This document shows, piece by piece, positions 12,301 to 23,366 of a stretch of DNA of 64,000 bases. Each line of letters opens with the position of its first letter. The stretch's first letter is position 1. The notes below the pieces were generated by a model. That model was not told where the DNA came from, did no database searches, and saw only the letters and a list, made by a program, of their open reading frames with translations. Origin of the DNA: Carya illinoinensis (Eukaryota; Streptophyta; Magnoliopsida; Fagales; Juglandaceae); assembly GCF_018687715.1 (NCBI RefSeq), contig NC_056766.1:2046001-2110000 (forward strand), written 5' to 3'. The translations under genes were made by a program, and so were the position numbers.

Positions 12301-13624
12301 CATTGGTCTGGTATGTTGTTTAACATTGAAATCAAATTTATTTCACTTATGAGATCTGTACTTACACCACTATTTTTTTCATAATGTTGTGTTCCTGGCC
12401 CCTGTTTGTGCAGCGCAACTATCGTTACTTCTTTATGTTTGTTTCTTCTGCAACTCTTCTTTGCATCTACGTGTTTGCCATGTCAGCTTTGTACATCAAG
12501 GTTCTGATGGATGCTGATGGCACAGTCTGGAAAGCAATGAAAGAATCTCCTGCATCTGTGATACTAATGGCCTATTGTTTCATTTCTCTGTGGTTTGTCG
12601 GTGGACTTACTGGCTTCCATTTGTACCTTATTGGCACAAACCAGGTCGGTTATTATCTTTTGTAAATTTGTGCTTTTAGCATGATCCTTTGAGCAATTCA
12701 AGTTCCATGTTAGGCTCAGCTCATTCAATTAAGGATTGGAAAAGGTTTAGTACACCAGAAAAAGAAGAAACAGTGTAGAAAAGAGAGGAAATTGATTATC
12801 TCATTTTATGTATGATCTGAAAAGGCGTGTACATTGAAAAGGCAAAGTGTATGGAAAAGAGAGGAAATATCACCTTATCTGAGTATATAACTTTTTAAGA
12901 CCTTGTTTTTAACTTTTTTTTTTTGGGCGGGAAACATTTGAGTGTGAACTTTATGAGTTTGTGGCCAATATACAAGAAATATGCATATTTAGTTCCAAGT
13001 AGCTTTTGATCATTATTATCAACCTTTTCTTTCGTTGAAATGAAAGATTGGCAGCATTGTTTACCATATGGGTTTTACCAGCTTGATTAATTGGTTGATG
13101 TTGTTCAGACTACCTATGGAAATTTCCGGCAGAGAGCAGACAACAGGAGAAATGTCTTTGACCAGGGTTGTTTGAATAACTTTCTCGAGGTATTTTGCAC
13201 AAAAGTGAAGCCCTCAAGGAACAACTTCCGGGCTTTTGTTCAAGAGGAGGTACAAAGGCCTACCCCTTCGCCTGCCCCTCGGGATGGAGTAGCAGCAGAG
13301 GATTTAGGTGTGGATGCTCGTTCAAAGGTAGAGGATGATCTAGATATTGGTGAAGACCTATTGAAGATCTCCCAGCGTCGTAATATTGATGAACTTGATG
13401 AAGACATACGCAGCAGAGGGAGCAATGGACCTCCAAATAATATCTTGGATGCTGATTCAGTTTTGGGTTCGGATCATCGAGCTCCTACCATTCAGTCTGA
13501 TGCTCGTGATCACTCAAGTTGGGGAAGAAGAAGTGGGAGCTGGGAAATTGCCCCAGAAGTCTTTGCAAACTCCAATGTCACTGAAAGTAGAAGTTATGTC
13601 GCCGCAAAGGAAGCACGTCAATGA
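9383..13624 (+). CDS. PAT08: DHHC-type protein S-acyltransferase, PAT08-like
   Basis: Five coding exons: 9383-9421, 10818-11003, 12011-12310, 12414-12644, 13109-13624; 423 residues, frame kept at each junction. The start is [13 protein letters not shown], joined to [17 protein letters not shown], a typical plant PAT N-terminus. Two membrane spans (about residues 28-50 and 60-82) precede the cysteine-rich domain with [15 protein letters not shown] and [12 protein letters not shown] (DHHC at 163-166, the autoacylated Cys). Two further spans lie at about 180-202 and 222-245. The enzyme transfers palmitate to cysteines of membrane-associated proteins at Golgi, plasma membrane or vesicles. The tail ([42 protein letters not shown]) matches the At4g24630 type. 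The usual TTxE motif after the fourth span reads TTYG here. Intron 2 carries a SINE. Confidence 0.94.
11671..11831 (+). mobile_element. tRNA-derived SINE (copy D) in PAT08 intron 2
   Basis: GTGCAACCTAGTAGTCAA is a tRNA-like box A region, and CTGGGTTTGATTTC about 45 bp downstream is a box B. The body continues to about GGGTGGGTTTAATGAGC. Box spacing is tRNA-like, but there is no intact cloverleaf, so it is a SINE head and not a tRNA gene. Copy C at 56.7-56.9 kb is similar. Confidence 0.6.
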
Positions 13625-13973
13625 TAGGGTAATTTGTTTATTTGAGTGTGAGCATGACCACCACTTGGGTGATGTGTGATTACTTTGATGTTCTTTTCCT
13701 TGTTTGGGAGGGAGCTGAGATTGATGAGAGGTTTACAATTATGCCAAGGGGACTCCAATTTACCCACCTTTCAGGTATAGGACATCTATTTCTTAATGTG
13801 GGAATGGTAGCTTTACTATTTTTCAGAAAGCATATAAATGTGTGTAATTGTTTGAGAGATGAGGAGAAAGTGTCTTTTGCCATTGTTCCTTTTATTCTTT
13901 TTCTTATCCATGGATATTGTGTATTTTGCTCTTTTGGATCAATTCTCGAGTTCTGGCTTTATTCTTTTGTGTA

Positions 13974-13979
13974 AATAAA
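13974..13979 (+). terminator. AATAAA poly(A) signal after PAT08
   Basis: Canonical AATAAA 350 bp after the PAT08 stop codon, following a T-rich stretch. A likely transcript 3' end, not proven. Confidence 0.55.
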
Positions 13980-14804
13980 ACCCACAGCATTGAACTTGAA
14001 AGTAAATTCCTCATTTCAAGCCGTTCAGTTTATAATGAAGATTGATCAGTACCTGCATTCTTGAATTTTCATTGCAGACATTGATCTCTCCGCAAGTAGT
14101 TTTGCCGCCATAACCCGTATATGTTTTAGTGATGGAGACTAAAGGTTTTCTTGGAGAAGAAATATTTTATTTTATTTTCACCTTCAGTCCAAAGTTATAA
14201 TTTAGAATATTTTTTATTTAATAAATTAAATTATTTCTGCACATATTCGACTAGTAGTAAATAGGGAAGAAGGTGCACATTCTAACATAAATCTAGAATA
14301 CATGTAATGACTTAGGGATCCATATGTAAACATAGTATAGTTTGTAAAATGTCACAATATTTTCAACCTAGTAAGAAACGACGAAGTTGGAAGAGATCAA
14401 TTGTCATGCAAGATTAATACCCTAAATTAGGTGATAATTAAATGCTGATGATCAAATTGAAATTAAATATAATAATTCAAATTTTAATTAAAAATTCAGT
14501 AGAGGAACTTATATATATCTTAAAACGATGATCATGATGATCATAACCCTAGCTAGCTCATACAATAATTACATGGCGCTATCCTATATATATAAACACA
14601 TGCAGCAATGAACAACTTTTTGGTATTTTTAGGATCGGATCACTAGTAATTAATTCAGCTCATCCCACTAAAACAAAGAGATCAATGAAGACAATATGTG
14701 TAATCAAATAATGGCAATTGAGCTTTGACAGATGATTGTCCTAAACTGGCTATACTATGAACTGCTAGTTCAACTATTAATTTATGGGAAATACTTTAGG
14801 TACA

Positions 14805-14945
14805 AAGAGATTATACAAAAGTAATCCTATAAATTGATGTGGCTTAATGTGGTTAGTCAGATTGTAAAGTTGTTTTTATTATAAAACAGATCCAATAGAT
14901 CATATGAATTCACATCAGTTTGTAAGATTATTTTTGTGTGATTCA
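14805..14945. repeat. family B dispersed repeat (MITE-like)
   Basis: Contains ATAAATTGATGTGGCTTAAT, a TTTTTATTATAAAACAGATC core and an end reading TCACATCAGTTTGTAAG. Ends are roughly inverted around the centre. Diverged copies lie at about 20690-20830, 29425-29590 and 43795-43905. Confidence 0.55.
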
Positions 14946-14988
14946 TTTGTAGATGTAGCAGTATTTTTTATTTATTGTCTTAAGCTGT

Positions 14989-15178
14989 GTTTGGTTACGC
15001 AGTTAAGATGAGATGAGATATTTTGTTAAAAGTTGAATAAAATATTATTATAATATAAACTTTTAATGAAATTTTTGTTTTGAAATTTAAAAAAGTTGAA
15101 TTGTTTATTATATTTTGTATAGAAGTTTGAGAAAGTTGTAATAATTATATGATATAAGATGTGAAACCAAACCATCCT
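14989..15178 (+). repeat. family A dispersed repeat, uninterrupted copy
   Basis: TGTTTGGTTACGCAGTTAAG through AGATGTGAAACCAAACCATC. Same core as 8209-8590 without the nested insert. The outer CTGTGTTTGGTT and AACCAAACCAT are inverted, supporting a TIR element. It sits about 100 bp upstream of the inhibitor promoter. Confidence 0.6.
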
Positions 15179-15270
15179 AATTAATGAACTATATATTCAC
15201 CTACACTAATTAATGAACCTTCCTAATACAAACCCATGCAAGACTTTCCAAACTCTTTCTTAATTTTGAC

Positions 15271-15277
15271 TATAAAA
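15271..15277 (+). promoter_or_regulatory. TATA box of the inhibitor gene
   Basis: TATAAAA within GACTATAAAAAGAGCC, 72 bp upstream of the ATG at 15343. This is ideal spacing for a short leader (start near 15300). Confidence 0.75.
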
Positions 15278-15342
15278 AGAGCCAGCCACAGCCCCTCCGA
15301 TCCATCAACCTCAACAGGTGCAACATCAATCTCCATTGCAAG

Positions 15343-16034
15343 ATGCCATTAATGGATTCCCAAGGTCGTTTGGTATTAGGGTTAGCCATAATTTCCATGC
15401 TCAGCTTATTTTTCTACTCCCCTTTAGGAACGAATGCAGCAACCGAATTAGTCGAATGTGTTTGCAAGGAAGCTGTAGAACGTGACACCAAAGGAATTGT
15501 AACCTATGACAGCTGCTTGGAAGCTTTGGAATCTGATTCCCGAACTCGAACAACATCGAATCTCAAAGCTCTTGCTAAAATTGCTCTGGAATTAGGTCTA
15601 GCCAATGCAACAGTAAGCGAGGCGTACGTTGATGCACTACAAGAAAAATGGTCTTTTGCGGTTAATTTATAGTGGTGAAAAGACTATTAGCAACCAATTT
15701 TGGTTGCTAATAGTCTTTTCGCCGCTATAAATTGGCCGCAAAATGCCATTTTTCTTGTAGTGATGATTTGCTCAAGAAAAACCGCACTAGTGCACCCCTC
15801 GAACAGTGCTCCTCTTGGTACGACTCAGCGGTTGGATCATTCCGAAGTGCACTCGGAGAGTTAGACGATGACGTTGATGTTGCCAGCTATGACGTGAGAA
15901 TCGCCGCCGACGATGCCAATCACTGTGAGGATGCTTTGGCTTCCGGTGGGTTTAAAGTTCCGTCGATTTCGATAAGAAACGATTACATAAAGTTATACAG
16001 TTTCATTGGGTATGTAATCATAGATAAGCTCTGA
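15343..16034 (+). pseudogene. invertase/pectin methylesterase inhibitor split by a CACTA-type MITE
   Basis: A signal peptide (about residues 1-32, hydrophobic LVLGLAIISMLSLFFY) precedes the PMEI four-helix domain. The first Cys pair is in CVCKEAVERDTKG and YDSC; the second is in LEQCSSWYD and ANHCEDAL. Such proteins act in the apoplast or vacuole to block acid invertase or pectin methylesterase; the pattern is closest to the Pla a 1-like invertase-inhibitor group. A 128-bp element at 15635-15762 cuts the frame after YVD and supplies a stop at 15670-15672, giving a 109-residue product. The 3' part (15766-16034) keeps the original frame without stops. Removing the element and one 3-bp duplicate restores frame, so the insertion is probably recent and the only lesion. 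The TATA box is intact. The truncated product lacks the second Cys pair and is unlikely to work. Confidence 0.85.
15635..15762. mobile_element. CACTA-type hairpin MITE, 128 bp
   Basis: Begins CACTACAAGAAAAATGG and ends CCATTTTTCTTGTAGTG. The two halves are inverted copies almost end to end (each contains GAAAAGACTATTAGCAACC or its complement). A 3-bp ATG duplication flanks it (15632-15634 and 15763-15765). CACTA termini plus a 3-bp duplication define the En/Spm superfamily. No coding capacity. Confidence 0.9.
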
Positions 16035-17680
16035 TGAGTTCTAATTTCTAGTTGGAATAATAAGGCCAATATATAGCCTACTCTAGATGATCTATATAAG
16101 TCGAAAACTCCTTTTATACTTCATTACAAAGCGGTTTTCATCTCCATTATTATGTTATGCTTTTCTTATTTTTGGGGTTTTGCAAATCATATATATATGC
16201 ATGGTGATGATCATCATGGCCGCGGGCAAAACTTGGTTACGGCCAGCTTCCTAGTTAGTGGGGTTGAAAGGTAGCTAGGCTAAGATCATCATATATATAT
16301 ATATATATATATGGCGGGTTGGGATATTGGAGAAAGGTATTAAAAAAGGGAGAGATCATAAATGGCTCGCAAATCCTACAACATTTGCAGTATATACGTA
16401 CATGAATCAGCAAGAGTGGTACTGAAGATATATTCTTTAAAAATGATCTGTTTGCAGGTTGGTGGAATATATATACATGATGATATATACATTAATGAAA
16501 TCTAAAACTGAGAAATGAGATGGATTAATGCAAATCTGGAATGGTGCTATGTCCTAATTGTAAACGTACATGAATTAGCTGACAAAAGTGATCTGGAGTA
16601 CTGATGAGTGGAGGCCGGGGAATAGAATAATATGCATGGGGAAACAAATATATATGGAGAGTCTCTGTGTCCCGGGGCAGTCGTATATACAGTTGCTAGC
16701 ATTACCAGCTGCTACCTCCATGAGGAATATATCCAAAGGAGACGTACAGTTTGTCACCGACTCACATATATACTTTGGAGTACTTGTTCATCCTCGATTG
16801 ATCAGAGATGTTTGCATGTGCATGCGTAGAATCGAAGTGTGGCAATAATAAGCTCTGATAAAACTTAGAAGGAAAAATTCCCATGTTTACAGTCAGTTTA
16901 AATTAGGATGCATCCTCCTCCACAAAACCAAGCTAAAAATTAATTGGACAAAGAAGCTGCTAGCTAGCCCACATGATAAACTTCACAAAATGGGGTTTAG
17001 ACCCATAATTAGAGTTTTTGACTGAACTCTAGGACGAACTAGATCAAGTAGGTAGTGAGAGAAATATATATAAACAAATGAAATGGACCCACCATGCATG
17101 CACATAATATCATGCTAATTTCCCAAATTAATAGCAATAAGTATCTAATAAATATTGCTATGGAATTGACCTACTTAATGGTTCAAAATCAAAGGTTACA
17201 TAGCATACTAATTTCCTTATAAAAGAAGATCAATGATGATGGAAAGAAGCCCCGGCATTAGCAACCACCGACCTCAGCAGAGATCAGTACAGAGACAATG
17301 GCGTCTCCGACTCCGAGTCATCATGCATGTAATATTATTGTTGATCTTCTTGGATTAATGCATGCATTTACAAGCATTCATGATGGGCGTTTTCTTGTCT
17401 CTACCAGTACTACGTACGTAGATTAATATATGCGATCGAAGCAATTTAAAAGAAAATATCAAATCTAATTAAACAGCTTATAATGCAATATCCCTTAAAA
17501 TATCAGTGTACGTACATGACGAGGAGCTAGATCCCATTGTTTGTAGAAAACTTTGGGGTTCCATGCTCGATCTTGTACATTGGTGGTTTTCACATTGTCA
17601 AATTTCAACTGAACCATGCATATATACACACACACACACGTTTTAGGTCATGATCAATATTTGAATGTACGAGTTAAATA
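16035..17680. other. intergenic, no gene recognised
   Basis: AT-rich, with an (AT)n run at about 16288-16312. Open frames near 16588-16850 overlap each other on both strands and resemble nothing known. A 42-codon frame from ATG 17299 is too short to support. Confidence 0.5.
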
Positions 17681-17689
17681 CTGCCGCCA

Positions 17690-18104
17690 TACTTTCCTTT
17701 ATTCATCTAACCCGCCAAATATTTTCGTTTGGACAAGTAAATTCCGTTCGAATGGTAAATTCAAATATCAAAATTAACTGTTCAAACGATAACTCAAATT
17801 CTCATTATAATTTTATAACTTAACCTGCCAATTTAATATTCAACAGTTCCAATTAACTATTTGAAGGTTCACTTTAATTTGAATCACACGTTTAAGTATA
17901 TGTTCGAATGATTGTTCAAATAAAGACATTTGTTCATTCTAATATATTCTATTCGAACGGACAATTACATATTCAAACAGATAACGACATTGGTCTAATT
18001 TTTAAGATGAAATATGATTTTTATCTCTAAAGTCATATTTTGAGACGAATTTCATTTTATCTCAAAATAATTTTGTCTCAAAAGTCAAAATTTGTTATAG
18101 TGTA
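17690..18104. mobile_element. probable non-autonomous CACTA-like remnant
   Basis: Ends AAAATTTGTTATAGTG, the inverse of a CACTATAAC terminus. Inside are several diverged TTCAAACG/TTCGAACG motifs in both orientations and paired TTTTGAGACGAA / TTTTGTCTCAAAA stretches. The left terminus was not found, so limits are approximate. Confidence 0.4.
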
Positions 18105-18982
18105 TATATGTTATTAATGCTCGAGAGTTGGATCTTTTAATGCATATATGTATCCACGCATTAATTCGTACTATAATATTCCTTCTTCTTCTTCTTGTTT
18201 TTTCTTCAGAACTACATTATAATCAGACAATATGCATCTATACATATATAGACAGCGTCTAGTGGATTTTCCAAGAAAAGTACCTCCATTAATGCAATAT
18301 TAATTTCTTTACGTGTGCCCTAAGAAAAGGAAAAAAGATTTCAATTACGCATGATTAAATTTCTTGGTAGGTGACAACTGATCATCTATATATATATATA
18401 TATACACATACACACATATAAACATTAACCATTAAATATTTAATATATTTAAACACTTTTAAAAAAATAAAAAAATAAATTAAGATATTTAAATTTACTT
18501 TTTTAATCATTAAATTAGAAATATTTTTTTACACTTGAGCGATACCGCTCGGCGACTTGGTAGCTTTGTGTATATATATATATATATATAGTCAACTAGA
18601 GTAGTACTGCATCATCAACCTAGCTAGCTAGTAATTTGGTTTGGGTCATTTAATTTCCAGAGGATCATGAGTATCTGCCTGAAGTTTCATTTCCAAATGA
18701 AAGACAAGCAGCTTAAGTACGTTATCCCTGAAAACTACATATTGGTTACTTTTGATCAGCTCCTATCTTAGCAATAACTTTTGTGAATTGACATGGTCCT
18801 AATTATATTAGATCATGAATATTGACATTTTCCAGAAAATTAGGTTCCTTTATCATAAGCTTCACGCAATTTATCATGTGATGATGATCGATCTGTACAA
18901 TGAAATATATATATTTTTTCACTACTTATTATAACAACTCCATGCAATATATTAACTTGCAATTATAATAATAATAATAATA

Positions 18983-19013
<31 letters not shown>

Positions 19014-20870
19014 TATTTATAATAAATTATTGCAATGAAAATAAATATTTATTACGAGAATAAACTTATTTTCGAGAATACTCAAAATCGAGTCCAAGTT
19101 CGATCAAACAAAATAGCTAGCTAGCTAGAATCCTTTTTGTTGGTCAATATATAGTTGCGTGATCAGATTGATTCAACTTTTTACTTTGAGTAAGATTATG
19201 AGGTGTGCAAGTGTCGTGTCGTTATTTTAAAAAAAGAGTAAGATCTATTATTAAAAATTTAATTTTCTTTTCATATGGGTCTTGGATAATTTATTTACTT
19301 TTTTCAAAGTGATTACACGACCTTTTTCACACTCACGACTGTAAATATCATTTCTCTTTCACTTTTATTATCATTCATGCATGTGGTAATTAGCTTTATT
19401 GATCCCCTTATTTCCTTATTAATCTTTTAACTATCACGCCCACATGTATCTTGAGCTGGTCCACATGTATCATGAGGATCAGCTCATGATGATCATTAGT
19501 ATATTATAAATATTAAATAGTAAAAAAAAAAATCAACGTTATTAATTAATTAGATCAAAATGATGAAGTTAATTAGTTATAAGTAATTTTTCATATTGTG
19601 GATTCATATGATAAGAAATTATATATATATATATATATATTAATTCAATTGCGTACCAAACAATATATTCAAACAATTTAAACAATGAATTAATTAGATT
19701 TTAATAAACAGATAAAAGATCATGTCATTATCCTTATCTACTCTCTAAACAATACTATATTATATATAATAAAAATTGATCTATCGGTACGGTATCTTAA
19801 CATGCATGATCATGATTCTCGTTGTAATTGTAAATCATGATCATGATATATTATATGCTCCCATATATATATATAGGTATATCAATAACATATTTTTTGG
19901 TTCAGATATTTTCGAAATTACCAATATTCTTATCAAAGATTAGCCATTTTTAACCATGTAATTTATAGTACTATATATATATATATATACCTGCAATTTT
20001 TAAAATTAGGTGATCTGCCCGCAGCTACTTATAAGAGTCGATGATCTTGATGCATGTGGCATGCAGTAACTTGTACTGAGTTATTGAGCTTCCCTTACCT
20101 ACCTATCAGAAGATCATCTAGTCTGTGCATTTCTATCTTATTCGACAGTACAGATTATATAATATATATATATATATGATTTATACACACAAAATAGTAC
20201 AACTAATGGTCCACCAACGCCATCATTGATCGAAGACATCCATCGACCCTTATATCTACTTCTATTTCACAAAAATATTATGGAAGATAAAAAGGCTAAA
20301 GCTATAGTTCATGATCGTGACACTCTCCCTCACGTGTGAGTCATATTTTTTCTTTCTTAATGAATAGTTTAAGTATACGTAAAATACTTAATTGAATAGA
20401 GTAAAATATAAAGTCAGAATTTAAATTCAGGACCTCTATTCTAATATTATGTAAAATCATTACTTATCTTAAAAATTTAAACTGATAGAAAGATGTAAAT
20501 TTTCTTATTTATTTATATCTTAACAATATAGGGTTAGTTAACTAACTTGAAACCTTATGATCAAATAGGCTTATGATAACCAAATCTCTGGTTGTATGTC
20601 TGGCCTCATCATTCTCATTCTTGGTTCTCTTTTTATTCCTCTTACAAATATATATAAGATAAATGTTAGCTTTAGTGATTAAAAAAAAAAAAATTCATAA
20701 AATTAAATTCATAAATTAATATTACTTGATGTAGTATATTAAATTGTAAAATTATTTTTATTATAAAGTAGATTTAATATATAATTATATAAAATTATAT
20801 TAATTTATAAATTTATTTTTTTAATAAATAAAAATTATCAGTGTTTACCATGTGAATACTGACCGATCAC
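18105..20870. other. intergenic microsatellite-rich DNA
   Basis: (AT)n tracts at about 18388-18402, 18571-18590, 19620-19640, 19864-19875, 19974-19989 and 20160-20177, and a trinucleotide (ATA)n run at 18965-19014. A family B-like segment lies at about 20690-20830. No gene recognised. Confidence 0.6.
18965..19014. repeat. (ATA)n trinucleotide microsatellite
   Basis: About 16 ATA/AAT units with one AGT interruption. Confidence 0.85.
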
Positions 20871-21100
20871 TCTTCTAGAAAAAATTGGGTTGACATGGCA
20901 GAATGATGAGACTCATCATGTAAATTAAAGACCTTAACAAGATCTGCCCTAACTTTTGCTCTCCACTCAAAATGGTAGGTAAGCAACCCAATGACCCTCC
21001 CCCCTCAACCTCCAAAGAGGGTGACACACATTTCATCACCTCTCCTAGATGTATATACACACTAAGCATTATATATTAAAGCAAGAAAAACCCATTAGAG

Positions 21101-21278
21101 CACGTGTCCATAAATGATGGCCGTTTAAGAATTCAAAAAAGTCACCAAACTTGACACGTCTATTATCCCGTCAATACTCCCATCTTTATACCAGGTTATT
21201 GTAGTGCACCATCCTGTACGATGCCACGTGGGTCTGATGTTCAAGTGACCAGGTTCTCTGTCACGTGTGATCCACGTG
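21101..21278. promoter_or_regulatory. isolated cluster of four G-boxes
   Basis: CACGTG at 21101-21106, 21225-21230, 21262-21267 and 21273-21278, two of them in extended CCACGTGG/GCCACGTGGG contexts. G-box/ABRE cores recruit bZIP and bHLH factors. The segment is less AT-rich than its flanks. No coding region follows on either strand within 2 kb, and the nearest gene (ABR1-like ERF) has its 3' end 2.1 kb away. A distal element, an unseen non-coding transcript promoter or a dead promoter are all possible. Confidence 0.45.
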
Positions 21279-21400
21279 GATGTGACATTTTCCCTTCCAA
21301 AAGACAATCTAGAGCTAGGGGAGAAAATGACAGGCAAAATCCTATGTTGAGACGTGAGTTTCAATCTCAAGTAACCACGTAATATTAAGGTAATTCTCAA

Positions 21401-23366
21401 CAGAAAATGCCTTGCTGGTTCAATACATCCTTCTAGCTAAACTACTTTTGGAAGTTGATCAATATATATTAGGGTTTGATGATTTTGGACCTGATCCAAT
21501 TGACTTGACCTTGTTGGATTCTTTATACAGTAATGCTAATTTTTATATATAATACTCTTCTTAAGATGTATAAATCTTAAGTATTTATTTTATTTTTTAT
21601 AAATCTTATATTTATTTATTTTTTTAAAAGACATATACGAAATTTATACATCTTAAGATTGTATATATACATATATATATATATATTTTTTTTTTTTCTT
21701 GTTTAAGTGTTGTATGGTAAGAACATATATAAGAAGTGGGACTTCAAAGTCTATGTATTATGACCCACAGGTTAACTGTATTTATTTATGCACATAGAGG
21801 ACCTCGACAAGGATTCCAATATGTACAGAAAAGAGTGTTTTTTTTAAGGTGCTTGCCCTCGATCGATTCAAATAAAAAAAGAAAGCATAGCAAAGAAAAG
21901 TTACTTTGGCACCTTTTTTGTGTTAAGAGAACTTCATATTAGAGACAAATTACAATCAATAAAGAGAAACGTACAACCCGTGAAACACAATGGGGGACAC
22001 GTACAAGAAAATTGATGAAAGCAATGTTGGAGATTAAGAAGTGTCAAATAATAAGAACATACACAAAAGCAAGTAAGCCTGTAATGTGATATATATGTGC
22101 GGATACAAGCTGGTCTTGCAAAAATAGAACACGGAATATATGCAGTACAAGACAAATAGGACGGCCACAAATCATGAATCCGATAGATTTTTCCTGTTTT
22201 GAATTGAATTATAAGGTGGGATAGTAAACAATGCTTGCATCATCCAAGGAAAACAAACACTGAGAGATAGGAAAGTTGGGACCCTGCTGATGAGCATTGA
22301 AGGAAGAGAGACCGCTTTAGTTTGCAACTGATTCAAACTTCCCTTTTGGTAAAACATGGGAAAAGATGAAGTTGGTCCAAGTACAACTCTTCTTTTGATT
22401 GCCAGAAGATTGCAGAACAGTGAAGAAAGGAAAATTTCGACATGCATAATCAAAAGATCAAAACAATCAATTTCTTTGTCAAACTTGAGTTAAAAGGGAA
22501 AAAGAAGAGAAAAAGGGGGGGGGGGGGGGGGGGGGGGGGGGGCGGCGTTGCGGTGGGGGTCGCTGAAGGTCTGTATATAAAGCATAAAATTGTCAAAAAT
22601 CCTGTTGAAATCTAATGTTGTTGATAGCAAAACTTGATCAAACTGCACTTAGGATTGATTTTGGATACAAGTCACTTTCTCACATGAGAATTGAGAGTTG
22701 GTTTCAAGTCTACTCCAAACTCCTGGATGGGACATGTCAGGAATCGAGTTGGAAGCCCCACTGCAGCAAATTAAAGACGCAAACACCGTGTCTTTTTCAC
22801 TGGATAATTCTTTGTTGTACAATAAAATATACCCAATTCACATATTAGATGGACCCAATGAGGTTATATTTGTCAAGACACTGTTGAAGATAGATTATAA
22901 CCCAGAAAAACAAAAGATAATCATCATCATCAACAGCAACAAGTTATATAGTAGACACCACAAGGTTTTTGAAAAAAATGAAGTGCTTTGTTCAATCTAA
23001 TTAATGTGTGGCTCTGAAGCAGATTGCAGAATGCAGACAAAGAACTCCAGCAAAGCTTTTGGCTTCTACATCTTTCTTTCGATGATTAAGAGAAGCGTAT
23101 ACATCAAAAATCCCTTTTTACCTAAAATCCTAGATGCTTCTTTGTCTTCTTCTTTTTTTTCTTTTTTCTTCTCTTTCTCTCTCTCTATCTGTAATCTATT
23201 CCCTTTTTTTCTTTTGCTTTACAACATTGGAAAAAACAATAATTAAAAGAAATAACGACATGCTAATACAAAGTACAGTAAAATCATTAAGTAAAAAACA
23301 AAAACAGAAAAGAATACTAAATGTTTATAAAATTTAAGATGAAAAAGAAAATTTGTGTGATAAATT
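21401..23366. other. intergenic / ERF downstream region
   Basis: No gene recognised. Open frames at 21934-22453 (minus) and 22615-23000 (plus) have no family features I know. The last few hundred bases are probably the ERF 3' untranslated region. Confidence 0.45.
22515..22542. repeat. G28 homopolymer
   Basis: 28 consecutive G after AAAAA, followed by CGGCG. One of three very long G runs in the window (others at 46605-46638 and 55355-55379). Confidence 0.9.

Noticed and set aside
17299..17427. A 42-codon small ORF starting MASPTPSHH
   Set aside because: Single short frame in AT-rich DNA without promoter, homology or codon-bias support.
20875..21400. Coding genes on the minus strand around the G-box cluster
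   Set aside because: Translations are compositionally odd and resemble no family; the regulatory reading is simpler.
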